Source: Cupriavidus basilensis
GTDB lineage: Bacteria; Pseudomonadota; Gammaproteobacteria; Burkholderiales; Burkholderiaceae
NCBI RefSeq assembly: GCF_000876015.1
Contig: NZ_BBQM01000016.1
Location: 248,001 to 312,000, forward strand
DNA length: 64,000 nucleotides
Reading direction: 5' to 3'
The notes under the pieces were generated by a model. It did not search any database and was not told the origin of the DNA. It saw only the letters and a list, made by a program, of their open reading frames with translations. Each line of letters starts with the position of its first letter. Within the stretch, counting starts at the first letter, position 1. Positions 8,529 through 18,452 of the stretch are shown in pieces. A program made the position numbers and the translations under genes.

Positions 8529-9838
8529 ACCGCACCTCCGGCCATTTCGGCTTGTATCTTGTCCCAGGTGGCGCGCACGCGCGCACGCGCGGCGCGGCAG
8601 GCCAGCAGCCCGCCCGCCCACAATGCCGCGGCCACCAGCCACGGCGCCACGGCGGCGGCGTCGAAGCCGATGCCGAACAGCGACATGGCGGTGCCGTTGG
8701 CGCTGTCGACCTGCACCTTGTAGACCAGCTCCACGGTGAGGATCACCGCGGCCAGCAGCACCAGCCCGGCGGCCGCGGCGCGGCCATAGTCGGGCAGCAT
8801 GCGGCGCAGCTTGCCGCGCGCGAGCAGCGGCACCTGCATCATCAGCAGGCTGGCGATGCCGCCCGGCACGAACATGACCATCAGCACGAAGAACAGGCCC
8901 AGGTAGAGCAGCCACGCCTTGGTCAGGTCCGACAGCGCCACCGCGAACAGGATGAACACCACGGCGCCGATCACCGGGCCGAAGAACACGCCCGCGCCGC
9001 CGATGAAGGCCGCCAGCAGCACGCCGCCGGAGCGCACCGCGCTGACGTTCTCGGCCGACACGATCTCGAAGTTGATGGCCGACAGCGCACCGGAGATGCC
9101 GGCGAAGAACGCCGACAGGATCAGCACCAGGTAGCGCACGCGCTGGGTGTTGTAGCCGATGAATTCCACGCGCTCGGGGTTGTCGCGCACGGCGTTGGCG
9201 ATGCGGCCCAGCGGCGTCTGCGTCCACGCGTACATGGCCGCCATCGACAGCAGGCACCAGGCGGCGATCAGGTAGTACACCTGCCGGCCCGGGCCGAAGG
9301 TGATGCCGAGCACCGGCTCGCCCACCACGCGGTTGGTGGAGATGCCGCCCTCGCCGCCGAAGAAGTCGGGGAACATCAGCGAGCTGGCGAACACCATCTC
9401 GCCGATGCCCATCGTGATCATGGCGAAGGTGGTGCCGGACTTCTTGGTAGTGACGTAGCCGAACAGCACGCCGAAGAAGGCGCCGGCCAGCCCGCCCACC
9501 ACGGGCAACAGCGACACCGGCAGCCACACCTTGCCCGCGCCCGCCATGTTGAGCACGTGGATGGCGATGAAGGCGCCCAGCCCCGCGTAGACCGCGTGCC
9601 CGAACGACAGCATGCCGGTCTGGCCGAGCAGCATGTTGTAGGACAGCGCGAAAATGATCATGATGCCCATCTGCGACATCAGCGTGATGGCGAAGCCGCC
9701 CGAGAACACCAGCGGCAGCACCAGCATCAGCAGCGCGGTGCCGCCCCAGATCAGCCAGCGCGCGAGGTTGAGCGGGCGGTAGCGCAGGGTGCGGCCGGTC
9801 ACGGCCTGCTCGCGGCGTTGTTGCATTGTCGTCTCCAT
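8525..9838 (-). CDS. livM: Liv-type ABC transporter permease (LivM) with C-terminal extension
   Basis: This 437-residue inner-membrane permease has a core of about 330 residues containing the LivM transmembrane segments and the MLLGQTGMLSFGHAVYAGLGA motif, split after MLSFG. That motif contacts the ATPases and is typical of LivM. Beyond the core there is an extra segment of about 100 residues with two further hydrophobic stretches (AAAAGLVLLAAVILTVEL and VAPWLVAAALWAGGLLA) and a basic cytoplasmic tail. Most LivM proteins end before this. It follows livH by four bases and overlaps livG. The start METTMQQ is supported by the short livH-livM spacing. Confidence 0.92.
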   Translation of the reverse strand: METTMQQRREQAVTGRTLRYRPLNLARWLIWGGTALLMLVLPLVFSGGFAITLMSQMGIMIIFALSYNMLLGQTGMLSFGHAVYAGLGAFIAIHVLNMAGAGKVWLPVSLLPVVGGLAGAFFGVLFGYVTTKKSGTTFAMITMGIGEMVFASSLMFPDFFGGEGGISTNRVVGEPVLGITFGPGRQVYYLIAAWCLLSMAAMYAWTQTPLGRIANAVRDNPERVEFIGYNTQRVRYLVLILSAFFAGISGALSAINFEIVSAENVSAVRSGGVLLAAFIGGAGVFFGPVIGAVVFILFAVALSDLTKAWLLYLGLFFVLMVMFVPGGIASLLMMQVPLLARGKLRRMLPDYGRAAAAGLVLLAAVILTVELVYKVQVDSANGTAMSLFGIGFDAAAVAPWLVAAALWAGGLLACRAARARVRATWDKIQAEMAGGAV

Positions 9839-9842
9839 GCCG

Positions 9843-10790
9843 TCAGCCCTCCCGGGTACCCATCAGACCACGCGGGCGGAAGATCAGCATCACCACCAGC
9901 AACAGATACGGCAGCACAGGCGCGACCTGGGCCACCGTGAGATTCCACAGCGACGACAGCGGCGTGCTGTCGGTGACGTGCATGCCGGCCATGCCGAGCA
10001 GCCCGGCCAGCGACGCGTCGAGCGTGACGGCGAAGGTCTGCAGCACGCCGATCAGCAGCGAGGCGATGAACGCGCCCACCAGCGACCCCATGCCGCCCAC
10101 CACCGCCACCACGAACACGATCGACCCGACCGCCGCGGCCATCGACGGCTCGGTGACGAAGGCGTTGCCGCCGATCACGCCGGCCAGCCCGGCCAGCGCG
10201 GCGCCGCCGCCGAACACCATCATGAACACGCGCGGCACGTTGTGGCCGAGCGCCTCGACCATCTCGGGGTGCGTGAGCGCGGCCTGGATCACCAGCCCGA
10301 TGCGGGTGCGCGTGAGCACCAGGTAGATCGCCACCAGCATGGCCAGCGACACCAGCATCATGAACGCGCGGTACTTGGGGAAGGACGAGGTGAACACCGT
10401 GAACAGCGGCCCGTCCAGCTCGGCCGGGATGCGGTACGGCACGGCGGCCAGGCCCCACACCAGCTTGACGCCTTCCTCGATCAGGTAGGCCAGGCCGAAG
10501 GTAAACAGCAGCTCGGCCACGTGCCCGTACTTGTGCACGGTGCGCAGCCCGAAGCGTTCGACCAGCGCGCCGGCGCCGGCCACCAGCAGCGGCGCGAAGA
10601 TCAGCGCCGGCCAGAAGCCGATCTTGCTGGCGATGGTGTAGGCGAAGTACGCACCGAGCATGTAGAAACTGGCGTGCGCGAAGTTCAGCACGCCCATCAT
10701 GCTGAAGATCAGCGTAAGCCCGGAAGAGAGCATGAAGAGCAGCAGCCCGTAGCTGATGCCGTTCAGGAGGGAGATGACGAAGAATTCCAC
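9843..10790 (-). CDS. livH: Liv-type ABC transporter permease (LivH)
   Basis: This 315-residue integral membrane permease contains LTLIFSMMGVLNFAHASFYM, the conserved LivH EAA-like region, and about eight hydrophobic segments. The start is taken as the GTG at 10790, giving the usual N-terminus with the first membrane helix at once (FFVISLLNGISYGLLL). It follows GAAGGA at good spacing. The open frame runs further upstream without family sequence. Together with LivM it forms the transmembrane channel. A 190-base gap separates it from the binding-protein gene, which is common in these operons. Confidence 0.92.
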   Translation of the reverse strand: MEFFVISLLNGISYGLLLFMLSSGLTLIFSMMGVLNFAHASFYMLGAYFAYTIASKIGFWPALIFAPLLVAGAGALVERFGLRTVHKYGHVAELLFTFGLAYLIEEGVKLVWGLAAVPYRIPAELDGPLFTVFTSSFPKYRAFMMLVSLAMLVAIYLVLTRTRIGLVIQAALTHPEMVEALGHNVPRVFMMVFGGGAALAGLAGVIGGNAFVTEPSMAAAVGSIVFVVAVVGGMGSLVGAFIASLLIGVLQTFAVTLDASLAGLLGMAGMHVTDSTPLSSLWNLTVAQVAPVLPYLLLVVMLIFRPRGLMGTREG

Positions 10791-10980
10791 AACATGTCCT
10801 TCATTCTGACGCCGGCCAGCCAGGCGGCCGCCGGCCGCCTGCCGGCCGTGACAAGGCACAACGGGCCGCGCCCGGGTGGGCGCCGCCCGCCCGGCACGGC
10901 GGGAGCCGCGCCGGACCGGCCGAAGTATGCAGGATCGGAAGGCGCGCGGGCATCCGCCGCACCGTCCGCCGGACGCGGGC

Positions 10981-12225
10981 CTACGGGCGCTTCATCTGGC
11001 AGGAAGTGGGCTGCGCGGCCACGTACTGGTCGAGCAGCGCATTGGTCTTCCAGCCATAGCCCGTGTTCTCCTGGTCGTACTTCACTTCCTTGCCGTCGAC
11101 CTTGGTCCAGGTGGCCACCACCAGCGACTGCTGGACCTGGTGGTCCGAGCCGCGCATCTCCGTCGTGCCGTTCATGCTCTCGACCTTGATGCCTTCGAGC
11201 GCCTTGGCCACCTTGACCGGATCGGTCGACTTGGTCTCCTTGAACGCCTTGCCCAGCATGGCGATGCCGGTGTACGCGGCCATCACGTAGAAGTCGTCGT
11301 TGTACTTCTTCTTGAAGCCTTCGATGACTTCCGAGCCCTTGAAGCCGTTGTTGTTGGCGTTGTAGTAGCCCACGTACTTGACACGCTCGGCGCCGGACGC
11401 GCCCATCGCCGTGGGCACGCCGGTGGTGGCGCCGTAGTAGGTGTAGTAGTTGGCGTTCAGGCCGGCGTCCTTGCCCGCCTTGATCAGCAGCGCCAGGTCG
11501 CTGCCCCAGTTGCCGGTGATCACGGTGTCGGCGCCGGACGCCTTGATCTTGGCCGCGTAGGGCGCGAAGTCCTTGACCTGGGCCAGCGGGTGCAGGTCGT
11601 CGCCGACGATCTGCACGTCCGGGCGCTTGCGCTTGAGGTAGTCCTTGGCGGCGCGCGCCACCTGGTGGCCGAACGAGTAGTTCTGGTTGATCAGGTAGAC
11701 CTTCTTGACGTTGGGGTCCTTGGCCAGGAAGGTGGTCAGCGCCTCCATCTTCATGTCGGAGTTGGCGTCGAGCCGGAAATGCCAGTAGTTGCACTTGCTG
11801 TTGGTCATGTCCGGGTCCACCGCGGCGTAGTTCAGGTAGACGATTTCCTTGCCCGGATTGCGCTCGTTGTGCTTGGCCACCGCGTCCTCCAGCGCCAGGC
11901 CCACCGAGGAGCCGTTGCCCTGCACGATGTAGCGGATGCCCTGGTCCACCGCCTGCTTGAGGATGGTCAGGCTTTCCTGCGGCGAGAGCTTGTTGTCGAA
12001 GCCGATCACCTCGAACTTGTTGCCGCCGCCCCAGTCCTTCTGGTTGGCGAGGTCGGCGACGAACTGCCAGCTCTTGAGCTGGTTCTGGCCGACCGGCGCC
12101 ATCAGCCCGGACAGCGGATCGATAAAGGCGATCTTCACCGTCTCGGCAGCCGCGACCCCGGAACCCATCGCCCCGAACATCGCCACGGCGGCCGTGGCGG
12201 CCACGAGCGGACGCAATCTGATCAT
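10981..12225 (-). CDS. Periplasmic substrate-binding protein of the Liv-type transporter
   Basis: A 414-residue type I periplasmic binding protein. The signal peptide is [18 protein letters not shown] through GSGVAAA, then [19 protein letters not shown], a standard opening for this family. Later segments such as [15 protein letters not shown] and [20 protein letters not shown] fit the two-lobed LivK-like fold. A strong AAGGAGAC site precedes the ATG. It lies between the acyl-CoA synthetase and the permeases. The ligand is unknown: with an acyl-CoA ligase in the same operon, an organic acid is as likely as a branched-chain amino acid. Confidence 0.9.
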   Translation of the reverse strand: MIRLRPLVAATAAVAMFGAMGSGVAAAETVKIAFIDPLSGLMAPVGQNQLKSWQFVADLANQKDWGGGNKFEVIGFDNKLSPQESLTILKQAVDQGIRYIVQGNGSSVGLALEDAVAKHNERNPGKEIVYLNYAAVDPDMTNSKCNYWHFRLDANSDMKMEALTTFLAKDPNVKKVYLINQNYSFGHQVARAAKDYLKRKRPDVQIVGDDLHPLAQVKDFAPYAAKIKASGADTVITGNWGSDLALLIKAGKDAGLNANYYTYYGATTGVPTAMGASGAERVKYVGYYNANNNGFKGSEVIEGFKKKYNDDFYVMAAYTGIAMLGKAFKETKSTDPVKVAKALEGIKVESMNGTTEMRGSDHQVQQSLVVATWTKVDGKEVKYDQENTGYGWKTNALLDQYVAAQPTSCQMKRP

Positions 12226-12348
12226 GCTTGTCTCCTTCGGTTTTTTTGTTGGCTTCGGTTGATGCCGGCCCGCGGCGGCGCCCTCTCCCCTGACCTCGGC
12301 GCATTTCGGGCCTGTCCTGCGGATGGCGGCTCTGCGGCCGCCTCGGGG

Positions 12349-13977
12349 TCAGGCAGACGACGGCAGCCGGTAGTCCTTGAACTGCTCGCGCAGCCGGAGC
12401 TTCTGCATCTTGCCGGTGGCGGTGAGCGGGATCTCGGCGACGAAGGCGACGTCGTCGGGAATCCACCACTTGGCGACCTTGCCTTCGAAGAACTTCAGCA
12501 GGTCCTCGCGCGAGACCTCGGCGCCGGGGCGCCTGACCACCACCAGCAGCGGGCGCTCGTCCCACTTGGGGTGGTAGCAGGAGATGCAGGCCGCCATGTG
12601 GACCGCCGGGTGGGCGGAAGCCACGTTCTCGATGTCGATGGAGGAAATCCATTCGCCGCCGGACTTGATCACGTCCTTGCTGCGGTCGGTGATCTGCATG
12701 TAGCCGTCGGCGTCGATGGTGGCCACGTCGCCGGTCGGGAACCAGCCGTCCACCAGCGGCGAGTTCTCGCTGCGGTAGTAGTGCTCGATCACCCAGGGCC
12801 CGCGCACGTGCAGGTCGCCGAAGGCCTTGCCGTCCCACGGCAGTTCGTTGCCGTCGCCGTCCACGATCTTCATGTCCACGCCGTAGATCACGCGGCCCTG
12901 CTTTTCCTGGATCTTCTGCTGTTCCTCTTCCGGCAGGTCGTTGTGGCGCGCCAGCAGCTTGCACGAGGTGCCCAGCGGCGACATCTCGGTCATGCCCCAG
13001 GCGTGGATGGTCTCCACGCCCAGCGCCTTGAGCGCGCGGATCATGGCCGGCGGCGCGGCCGAGCCGCCGATCACGGTGCGGCGGAACGTGGAGAACTTGA
13101 GGTGGTTGCCCTGCACGTACTGCAGCAGGCCCAGCCAGACCGTGGGCACGCCGGCGGAGAAGGTCACTTTCTCCTGCTCGAACAGCTCGTACAGCGAGGC
13201 GCCGTCCAGCTTGGCGCCCGGGAACACCAGCTTGGCGCCGACCAGCGGCACCGAGTACGGCAGGCCCCAGGCGTTGACGTGGAACATCGGCACCACCGGC
13301 AGGATCACGTCCTGCGCGGAGCAGCCCAGCGCGTCCGGCAGCGCCGACGCATACGAATGCAGCACCGTGGAGCGGTGCGAGTACAGCGCTCCCTTCGGGT
13401 TGCCGGTGGTGCCGGAGGTATAGCAGAGGCTGGACGCGGTGTTCTCGTCGAACTGCGGCCAGGCGTAGTCGCCGTCCTGCGCGTCGACCAGGTCCTCGTA
13501 GCACAGCAGCGCGACCTTGGCGTCGGCCGGCATGTGCGCGCGGTCGCTCATCATCACCCAGCCCTTCACGCCCGGGCAATGCGGCGCCACGCCCTCGACC
13601 AGCGGCAGGAAGGTGGCGTCGAAGAACACGTACTGGTCCTCGGCGTGGTTGATGATGTAGGCCACCTGCTCCGGGAACAGGCGCGGGTTGACGGTGTGGC
13701 ACACCGCGCCCGAGCCGGACACGGCGTAGTAGATCTCCAGGTGGCGGTAGCCGTTCCAGGCCAGCGTGCCGACCCGCTCGCCCCGGCGCACGCCCAGCGC
13801 GGCGATGGCCTGGGCGAGCTTGCGGGCGCGCAGCTCGCAGTCGCGGTAGGTGTAGCGGTGCAGGTCGCCTTCGGTCCGTCGCGAGACGATTTCCGTGCTG
13901 CCGTAGTGACGGGCGGCGTGCTTGATGATGGAGGAAATGAGCAGGGGTTCGCTCATCATTTGACCCATCAATGCCAT
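12349..13977 (-). CDS. Acyl-CoA synthetase (AMP-forming, medium/long-chain type)
   Basis: A 542-residue member of the ANL superfamily. The phosphate-binding motif is [19 protein letters not shown], the adenine-binding motif is [13 protein letters not shown], and the hinge region is [20 protein letters not shown], with the C-terminal catalytic lysine in [10 protein letters not shown]. It activates a carboxylic acid to acyl-AMP and then acyl-CoA. Overall layout resembles AlkK-like medium-chain ligases. AGGAG precedes the start. It heads the operon that contains the Liv transporter, so its substrate is likely what the transporter imports. A candidate GAACG-N2-CGTTC operator lies about 40 bases upstream. 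Confidence 0.92.
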   Translation of the reverse strand: MALMGQMMSEPLLISSIIKHAARHYGSTEIVSRRTEGDLHRYTYRDCELRARKLAQAIAALGVRRGERVGTLAWNGYRHLEIYYAVSGSGAVCHTVNPRLFPEQVAYIINHAEDQYVFFDATFLPLVEGVAPHCPGVKGWVMMSDRAHMPADAKVALLCYEDLVDAQDGDYAWPQFDENTASSLCYTSGTTGNPKGALYSHRSTVLHSYASALPDALGCSAQDVILPVVPMFHVNAWGLPYSVPLVGAKLVFPGAKLDGASLYELFEQEKVTFSAGVPTVWLGLLQYVQGNHLKFSTFRRTVIGGSAAPPAMIRALKALGVETIHAWGMTEMSPLGTSCKLLARHNDLPEEEQQKIQEKQGRVIYGVDMKIVDGDGNELPWDGKAFGDLHVRGPWVIEHYYRSENSPLVDGWFPTGDVATIDADGYMQITDRSKDVIKSGGEWISSIDIENVASAHPAVHMAACISCYHPKWDERPLLVVVRRPGAEVSREDLLKFFEGKVAKWWIPDDVAFVAEIPLTATGKMQKLRLREQFKDYRLPSSA

Positions 13978-14376
13978 GAAATAGTCTCCTGTAGTTTTAG
14001 GAATTCGCCAAAAAAGCGAACAACCGTTCTATTTTTTGGCCGATTGTTCCCATCCTTCGGTGAAACGTCAATGGGAATCCGTTGTGCGCTGCCGTATCGG
14101 CCGGTGTTTCGGCTCGCGCGCGGCCCCGCTCCTCACGGACAGGAAAAACCCGGTCCGCGCCCTGCGCTGGTGCGTGCGCTACAGGGGCTGGAGAAGGACT
14201 TGCGGAAACCGTGCGGCGGCCACGGCGGTCACAGATGGAAATGGCGGCGTGGAAGTACAATAACGCCTGCCATGTTGCACCTCAACATGTCGTTTTCCCT
14301 AGCCTGCAAGCGCACTTGCGGGAAATCCGGCGAGCCGGCGCTGCGCCGCCCAGCCACTTCACAACGACGCCCCCCA
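13978..14376. other. Divergent intergenic region, acyl-CoA synthetase // selO
   Basis: The inverted repeat at 14018-14029 lies in the leader of the acyl-CoA synthetase. On the plus strand, TACAAT at 14256-14261 resembles a -10 box for selO, though no clear -35 stands at 17 bases. No additional gene is seen. The in-frame ATGs at 14272 and 14287 could extend SelO, but they sit immediately after the putative -10 box. Confidence 0.45.
14018..14029. promoter_or_regulatory. Candidate fatty-acid regulon operator upstream of the acyl-CoA synthetase
   Basis: GAACA-AC-CGTTC is an inverted repeat with one mismatch to GAACG-N2-CGTTC. It is the counterpart of the site at 4315 upstream of the beta-oxidation operon. 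Its placement 41 bases before the start codon would suit repression. Confidence 0.4.
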
Positions 14377-15957
14377 GTGAATTCTCCCGAGCCGACCGCC
14401 GTTCCCTCCCCGCCAGACTCGCCACCCGCGAGCGGCGCCGCAGCCGCGCCGTTCGCCACGGCGCCCGGCTTCGCCGCGCTGGACCCGCGCTTCTTCACGC
14501 GGCTGGCGCCCACGCCGCTGCCTTCGCCCTACCTGGTCGGCGTGTCGGCGTCCGCCGCCGCCCTGCTCGGCTGGGACGCGCAGGCGGCAACGCAGCGCAG
14601 CTTCATCGAGACCTTCGCGGGCAACCAGGTGCCGGCGTGGGCCGATCCGCTCGCCAGCGTCTATTCGGGCCATCAGTTCGGGGTCTGGGCCGGCCAGCTC
14701 GGCGACGGCCGCGCGATCCGCCTGGCCGAGGCGCAGACCGCCGGCGGCCCGCTGGAGATCCAGCTCAAGGGCGCCGGCATGACGCCCTATTCGCGCATGG
14801 CCGACGGCCGCGCGGTGCTGCGCTCGTCCATCCGCGAATACTTGTGCTCCGAGGCGATGGCGGCGCTGGGCATCCCGACCACGCGCGCCATGAGCATCGT
14901 CGGCTCGGACGCCCCGATCCGGCGCGAGACCGTCGAGACCGCCGCCGTGGTCGCGCGCCTGGCGCCGACCTTCATCCGCTTCGGCCATTTCGAGCATTTC
15001 GCCGCGCGCGAGGACACCGGCGCGCTGCGGCAGCTGGCGGACTTCGTCATCGACCGCTTCATGCCGGCCTGCCGCGACGACGCCCAGCCCTACCAGGCGC
15101 TGCTGCGCGAGGTCTCGCTGCGCACCGCCGACCTGATGGCGCAATGGCAGGCGGTGGGCTTCTGCCACGGCGTGATGAACACCGACAACATGTCGATCCT
15201 CGGCCTGACCATCGACTACGGCCCGTTCGGCTTTCTCGATGCGTTCGACGCCAACCACATCTGCAACCACACCGACTCGCAGGGCCGCTACGCCTACAGC
15301 CAGCAGCCGCAGGTGGCGTTCTGGAACCTGCACTGCCTGGCCCAGGCGCTGATGCCGCTGTGGCGCGAAGGCGATGGCGATGGCGACGAGGGCAAGGAAG
15401 CGGGGAAGGAAGCCGCGGTGGAAGCCGCGCGCGCCGCGCTCGACCCGTTCCGCGCGCGCTACGCCGCCGCGTTCTTCCGGCGCTACCGCGACAAGCTCGG
15501 CCTGCGCCCGCCGGCCGGGCGCGACGAGGACGACGAGCCGCTGCTGACCAGCCTGTTCCAGCTGCTGCACGAACAACGCGTGGACTACACCTTGTTCTGG
15601 CGCAACCTCGCCCGCATATCGTCGGCAGACGGCAGCCGCGACGCGCCGGTGCGCGACCTGTTCCTGGACCGCGCGGCGTGGGATGCCTGGGCCGGCACCT
15701 ACCGCGCCCGGCTGCGCGCCGAGCAGTCCGACGATGCCGCGCGCGCGGCCGCCATGCTGGCGGTGAACCCGAAATACGTGCTGCGCAACCACCTGGCGGA
15801 AACCGCCATCCGGCGCGCGCGCGACAAGGATTTCGGCGAGGTGGAGCGTCTGCTGGCGGTGCTGTCGCGTCCCTTCGACGAGCAGCCCGAAGCCGAGGCC
15901 TACGCCGCGCTGCCGCCGGACTGGGCCGCGGGCCTCGAAGTCAGCTGTTCGTCGTGA
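14377..15957 (+). CDS. selO: Protein adenylyltransferase SelO (YdiU family)
   Basis: About 526 residues from the GTG at 14377. The pseudokinase fold of SelO is marked by [20 protein letters not shown], interrupted only by punctuation of this text at Gly-Val, by [20 protein letters not shown], and by the metal/catalytic segment [20 protein letters not shown]. The protein ends VSCSS, placing a cysteine at the third residue from the end, where eukaryotic SelO has selenocysteine. SelO transfers AMP to protein hydroxyl groups and is linked to redox stress. Location just before msrB fits an oxidative-stress theme. The N-terminal 25 residues are Pro/Ala/Ser-rich. The start is uncertain: ATG 14272 or 14287 would add about 30-35 residues. 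Confidence 0.9.
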   Translation: MNSPEPTAVPSPPDSPPASGAAAAPFATAPGFAALDPRFFTRLAPTPLPSPYLVGVSASAAALLGWDAQAATQRSFIETFAGNQVPAWADPLASVYSGHQFGVWAGQLGDGRAIRLAEAQTAGGPLEIQLKGAGMTPYSRMADGRAVLRSSIREYLCSEAMAALGIPTTRAMSIVGSDAPIRRETVETAAVVARLAPTFIRFGHFEHFAAREDTGALRQLADFVIDRFMPACRDDAQPYQALLREVSLRTADLMAQWQAVGFCHGVMNTDNMSILGLTIDYGPFGFLDAFDANHICNHTDSQGRYAYSQQPQVAFWNLHCLAQALMPLWREGDGDGDEGKEAGKEAAVEAARAALDPFRARYAAAFFRRYRDKLGLRPPAGRDEDDEPLLTSLFQLLHEQRVDYTLFWRNLARISSADGSRDAPVRDLFLDRAAWDAWAGTYRARLRAEQSDDAARAAAMLAVNPKYVLRNHLAETAIRRARDKDFGEVERLLAVLSRPFDEQPEAEAYAALPPDWAAGLEVSCSS

Positions 15958-16126
15958 GCCGTCCGGCCAGCAAGGACGGCGGAAACCGCAAGGCCGGTGC
16001 CAAGGCGCCCGCCACGCAAGTACTGTAAGGTTCGACAGCCACGATACGACCAAGGGCATCGGGCGGCGCGAGGCAGGCAAGGCAGCCTGCCCCGCCGCCC
16101 GGCCCGCCAGAATGAGGAAGCCGAGC

Positions 16127-16579
16127 ATGACCACGCAAAAAACCGACGCCGAGTGGCGCGCGCAACTCTCCGACATCGAATACCGCGTCGCCCGCGAAGC
16201 GGCCACCGAACGCCCCTTCACCGGCCGCTACTGGGACCACTGGGAACGCGGCACCTACCGCTGCGTCGGCTGCGGCACGCCGCTGTTCGAAGCCAGCACC
16301 AAGTTCGACGCCGGCTGCGGCTGGCCCAGCTACTTCCGCCCGATCAACGGCGAGGTGATCGACGAGCACACCGACCGCTCGCACGGCATGGTGCGCGTGG
16401 AAGTCCGCTGCAAGGAATGCGGCAGCCATCTGGGCCATGTGTTCGAGGACGGCCCCGCGCCCACCGGTTTGCGCTACTGCATCAACTCGGCTGCGCTAAA
16501 ATTCGACCAGCGCGATCCCGCCGATGCCGATACCGACGCGGGTGATGCCGCGCCGACATCGCCGGATACGCCGCGCTAA
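16127..16579 (+). CDS. msrB: Peptide-methionine (R)-S-oxide reductase MsrB
   Basis: This 150-residue repair enzyme reduces methionine-R-sulfoxide in proteins. The structural zinc site is formed by two CxxC pairs, CVGC and CKEC. The substrate-binding region [10 protein letters not shown] and the catalytic cysteine in RYCINSAAL are intact. The start at 16127 is preceded by GAGGAAG; an in-frame ATG at 16112 overlaps that ribosome binding site and is unlikely. The C-terminal 20 residues are a low-complexity Asp/Ala/Pro tail. It heads the msrB-yciB-BolA-PpiC run. Confidence 0.95.
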   Translation: MTTQKTDAEWRAQLSDIEYRVAREAATERPFTGRYWDHWERGTYRCVGCGTPLFEASTKFDAGCGWPSYFRPINGEVIDEHTDRSHGMVRVEVRCKECGSHLGHVFEDGPAPTGLRYCINSAALKFDQRDPADADTDAGDAAPTSPDTPR

Positions 16580-16649
16580 GCCCGGACCGCCCGCGCGGCG
16601 GTCCGTCGCCAACCCAGCCCCGACCTTCGCGTCGATCTATCCTGTCCGC

Positions 16650-17189
16650 ATGAAATTCCTGTTCGACCTGTTCCCGGTCATCCTGTTCTTCGTCGCCTTC
16701 AAGCTGTGGGGCATCTTTCCCGCCACCGCGGTGGCCATCGCCGCCACCGTGGTGCAGATCGGCTGGGTGTGGCTGCGCCACCGCAAGGTCGATCCGATGC
16801 AGTGGATCAGCCTGGCGATCATCTCGGTGTTCGGCGGCGCCACGCTGCTGCTGCACAACGAGACCTTCATCAAGTGGAAGCCGACCGTGCTGTACTGGCT
16901 GTTCGCCGTCACGCTGACGCTGTCCGCGCTGCTGTGGCGCAAGAACCTGATCCGCGCCATGCTCGGCAAGCAGGTGAGCATGCCGGACGGCGCCTGGGGC
17001 AAGCTCAATGCCGCCTGGGCCGCGTTCTTCGCCGTGATGGGCGTGGTCAACCTCTACGTGGCCTACCAGTTCTCCACCGATACCTGGGTCAATTTCAAGC
17101 TGTTCGGCAGCATGGGGCTGATGCTGGTGTTCATCCTGGCGCAAAGCGTCTGGCTGTCGCGCCACATGCAGGAAACGCCCACCGAATGA
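16650..17189 (+). CDS. yciB: Inner membrane septation protein YciB (IspA)
   Basis: A 179-residue integral membrane protein with about five hydrophobic segments, starting [20 protein letters not shown]. The motifs [28 protein letters not shown] and the [13 protein letters not shown] segment are those of the YciB/IspA family. In enterobacteria YciB associates with division and envelope-synthesis proteins. It lies 70 bases after msrB and 79 before the BolA gene, probably in one transcript. Confidence 0.93.
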   Translation: MKFLFDLFPVILFFVAFKLWGIFPATAVAIAATVVQIGWVWLRHRKVDPMQWISLAIISVFGGATLLLHNETFIKWKPTVLYWLFAVTLTLSALLWRKNLIRAMLGKQVSMPDGAWGKLNAAWAAFFAVMGVVNLYVAYQFSTDTWVNFKLFGSMGLMLVFILAQSVWLSRHMQETPTE

Positions 17190-17268
17190 CGGCGCGGCGG
17201 TGCGCCGCGCACCGCCTCCACCCGGCGCGGGCCCGCCCGCGCTCCACCACAGAGACCGACAAAGACCG

Positions 17269-17583
17269 ATGGCCGCTGATCCAGCACATATCGAGGCGCT
17301 GCTGCGCGCAGCCCTTGCCCCCACCAGCGTCGCCGTGCGCGACGACAGCGCGCAGCACGCCGGCCACGCCGGCGCGGCCTCCGGCGGCGGCCACTACCAC
17401 GTGACCATCGTCAGCGGGCGTTTTGCCGGCAGCAGCCGCGTGGCGCGCCACCGCATGGTGTATGATGCGCTGCGCGAACTGTTCCCCACGCAAATCCACG
17501 CGCTAGCCGTTACCGCGCTGACCGACCAAGAACTTGAATCCCGCGAATCCTCCCGCGATTCCTCGAGCAACTCTCAGACCTGA
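17269..17583 (+). CDS. BolA family protein
   Basis: The protein has 104 residues. The BolA core is recognisable as HYHVTIVSGRFAGSSRVARHRMVYDAL, given here with its key residues only: the His-Tyr-His pair, the FxG turn and the RHRxVY motif of helix 2. It ends HALAVTALTDQE. BolA proteins bind [2Fe-2S] clusters with monothiol glutaredoxins. A Gly/His/Ala-rich insert sits at about residues 28-42. The last 18 residues (Ser-rich) overlap no domain. It is followed by the parvulin gene after only four bases. Confidence 0.88.
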   Translation: MAADPAHIEALLRAALAPTSVAVRDDSAQHAGHAGAASGGGHYHVTIVSGRFAGSSRVARHRMVYDALRELFPTQIHALAVTALTDQELESRESSRDSSSNSQT

Positions 17584-17587
17584 TTCC

Positions 17588-18382
17588 ATGAAGACCACCG
17601 TCCTCTCGTTCAGCCTGGCGGCTGTGCTTGCCGCTGGCAGCTTGCCCGCCCTGGCCCAGAACGCCGCCGTCGTGAATGGCAAGGCGATCCCCTCGGCGAA
17701 GCTGGACAAGCTCATCGCCGGCACCGGCCAGCCGGCCAGCCCGGAACTGCGCGACCGTGCCCGCACCATGCTGATCGACCGCGAGCTGCTGCTGCAGGAA
17801 GCCAACAAGCGCGGCCTGACCCAGCGCGACGACCTGCAGGAACAGCTGGAACAGGCCAAGCTCAACGTGCTGGCCGGCGCGGTGTTCGAGGACTACGTCA
17901 AGACCCACGGCGCCAGCGACGAAGAACTGCGCAAGCAGTACGAAAAGATCAAGTCGCAGTTCGGCAGCGGCAAGGAATACCACGCCCGCCACATCCTGGT
18001 CGAGAAGGAAGCCGACGCGCGCGCCATCATCGCCAAGATCAAGGCCGGCGCCAAGTTCGAGGACATGGCCAAGGCCTCGTCCAAGGACCCGGGCTCGGCG
18101 GCCAACGGCGGCGACCTGGACTGGGCCAACAGCAGCAGCTACGTGCCCGAGTTCTCGGCCGCGATGACCGCGCTGCAGAAGGGCCAGATGACCGACACCC
18201 CGGTCAAGACCCAGTTCGGCTGGCACATCATCCAGCTCGACGACGTGCGCGACGCCAAGGTGCCCACGTTCGACGAAGTCAAGCCGCAGCTCACGCAGAT
18301 GCTGATGGGCGACCAGAACTGGCAGCGCGAGCAGTTCCAGGCCATGATGAAGTCGCTGAAGGAAAAGGCGAAGATCCAGTAA
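17588..18382 (+). CDS. Periplasmic peptidyl-prolyl cis-trans isomerase (PpiC/parvulin)
   Basis: A 264-residue exported foldase with a signal peptide (MKTTVLSFSLAAVLAAGSL, cleavage after ALA). A helical SurA-like N-domain follows, with LIDRELLLQEANKRGL. The parvulin domain is marked by EYHARHILVEKEADARAII, by FEDMAKASSKDPGSAANGG and by TQFGWHIIQLDD. The ATG at 17588 puts the signal sequence first; the frame is open slightly further upstream inside the BolA gene. It is likely to help fold outer-membrane or periplasmic proteins. A strong intrinsic terminator follows. Confidence 0.94.
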   Translation: MKTTVLSFSLAAVLAAGSLPALAQNAAVVNGKAIPSAKLDKLIAGTGQPASPELRDRARTMLIDRELLLQEANKRGLTQRDDLQEQLEQAKLNVLAGAVFEDYVKTHGASDEELRKQYEKIKSQFGSGKEYHARHILVEKEADARAIIAKIKAGAKFEDMAKASSKDPGSAANGGDLDWANSSSYVPEFSAAMTALQKGQMTDTPVKTQFGWHIIQLDDVRDAKVPTFDEVKPQLTQMLMGDQNWQREQFQAMMKSLKEKAKIQ

Positions 18383-18410
18383 GGATCGCGCCTCGCGCGC
18401 AGCACGAAGA

Positions 18411-18433
18411 AACGGCGCCACTGGCGCCGTTTT
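18411..18433 (+). terminator. Intrinsic terminator after the parvulin gene
   Basis: AACGGCGCCA and TGGCGCCGTT form a perfect 10-bp stem with a one-base gap at the centre, followed by TT. It lies between the plus-strand parvulin gene and the convergent TetR gene. The opposite strand has AA flanks, so it can serve both. Confidence 0.85.
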
Positions 18434-18452
18434 CCGTTCCGGCGCCCGCGCG

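Noticed and set aside
10876..14376. Upstream part of a 1693-codon plus-strand ORF fused in frame to selO
   Set aside because: Only the last 526 codons match SelO. The rest is the shadow of livK and the acyl-CoA synthetase.
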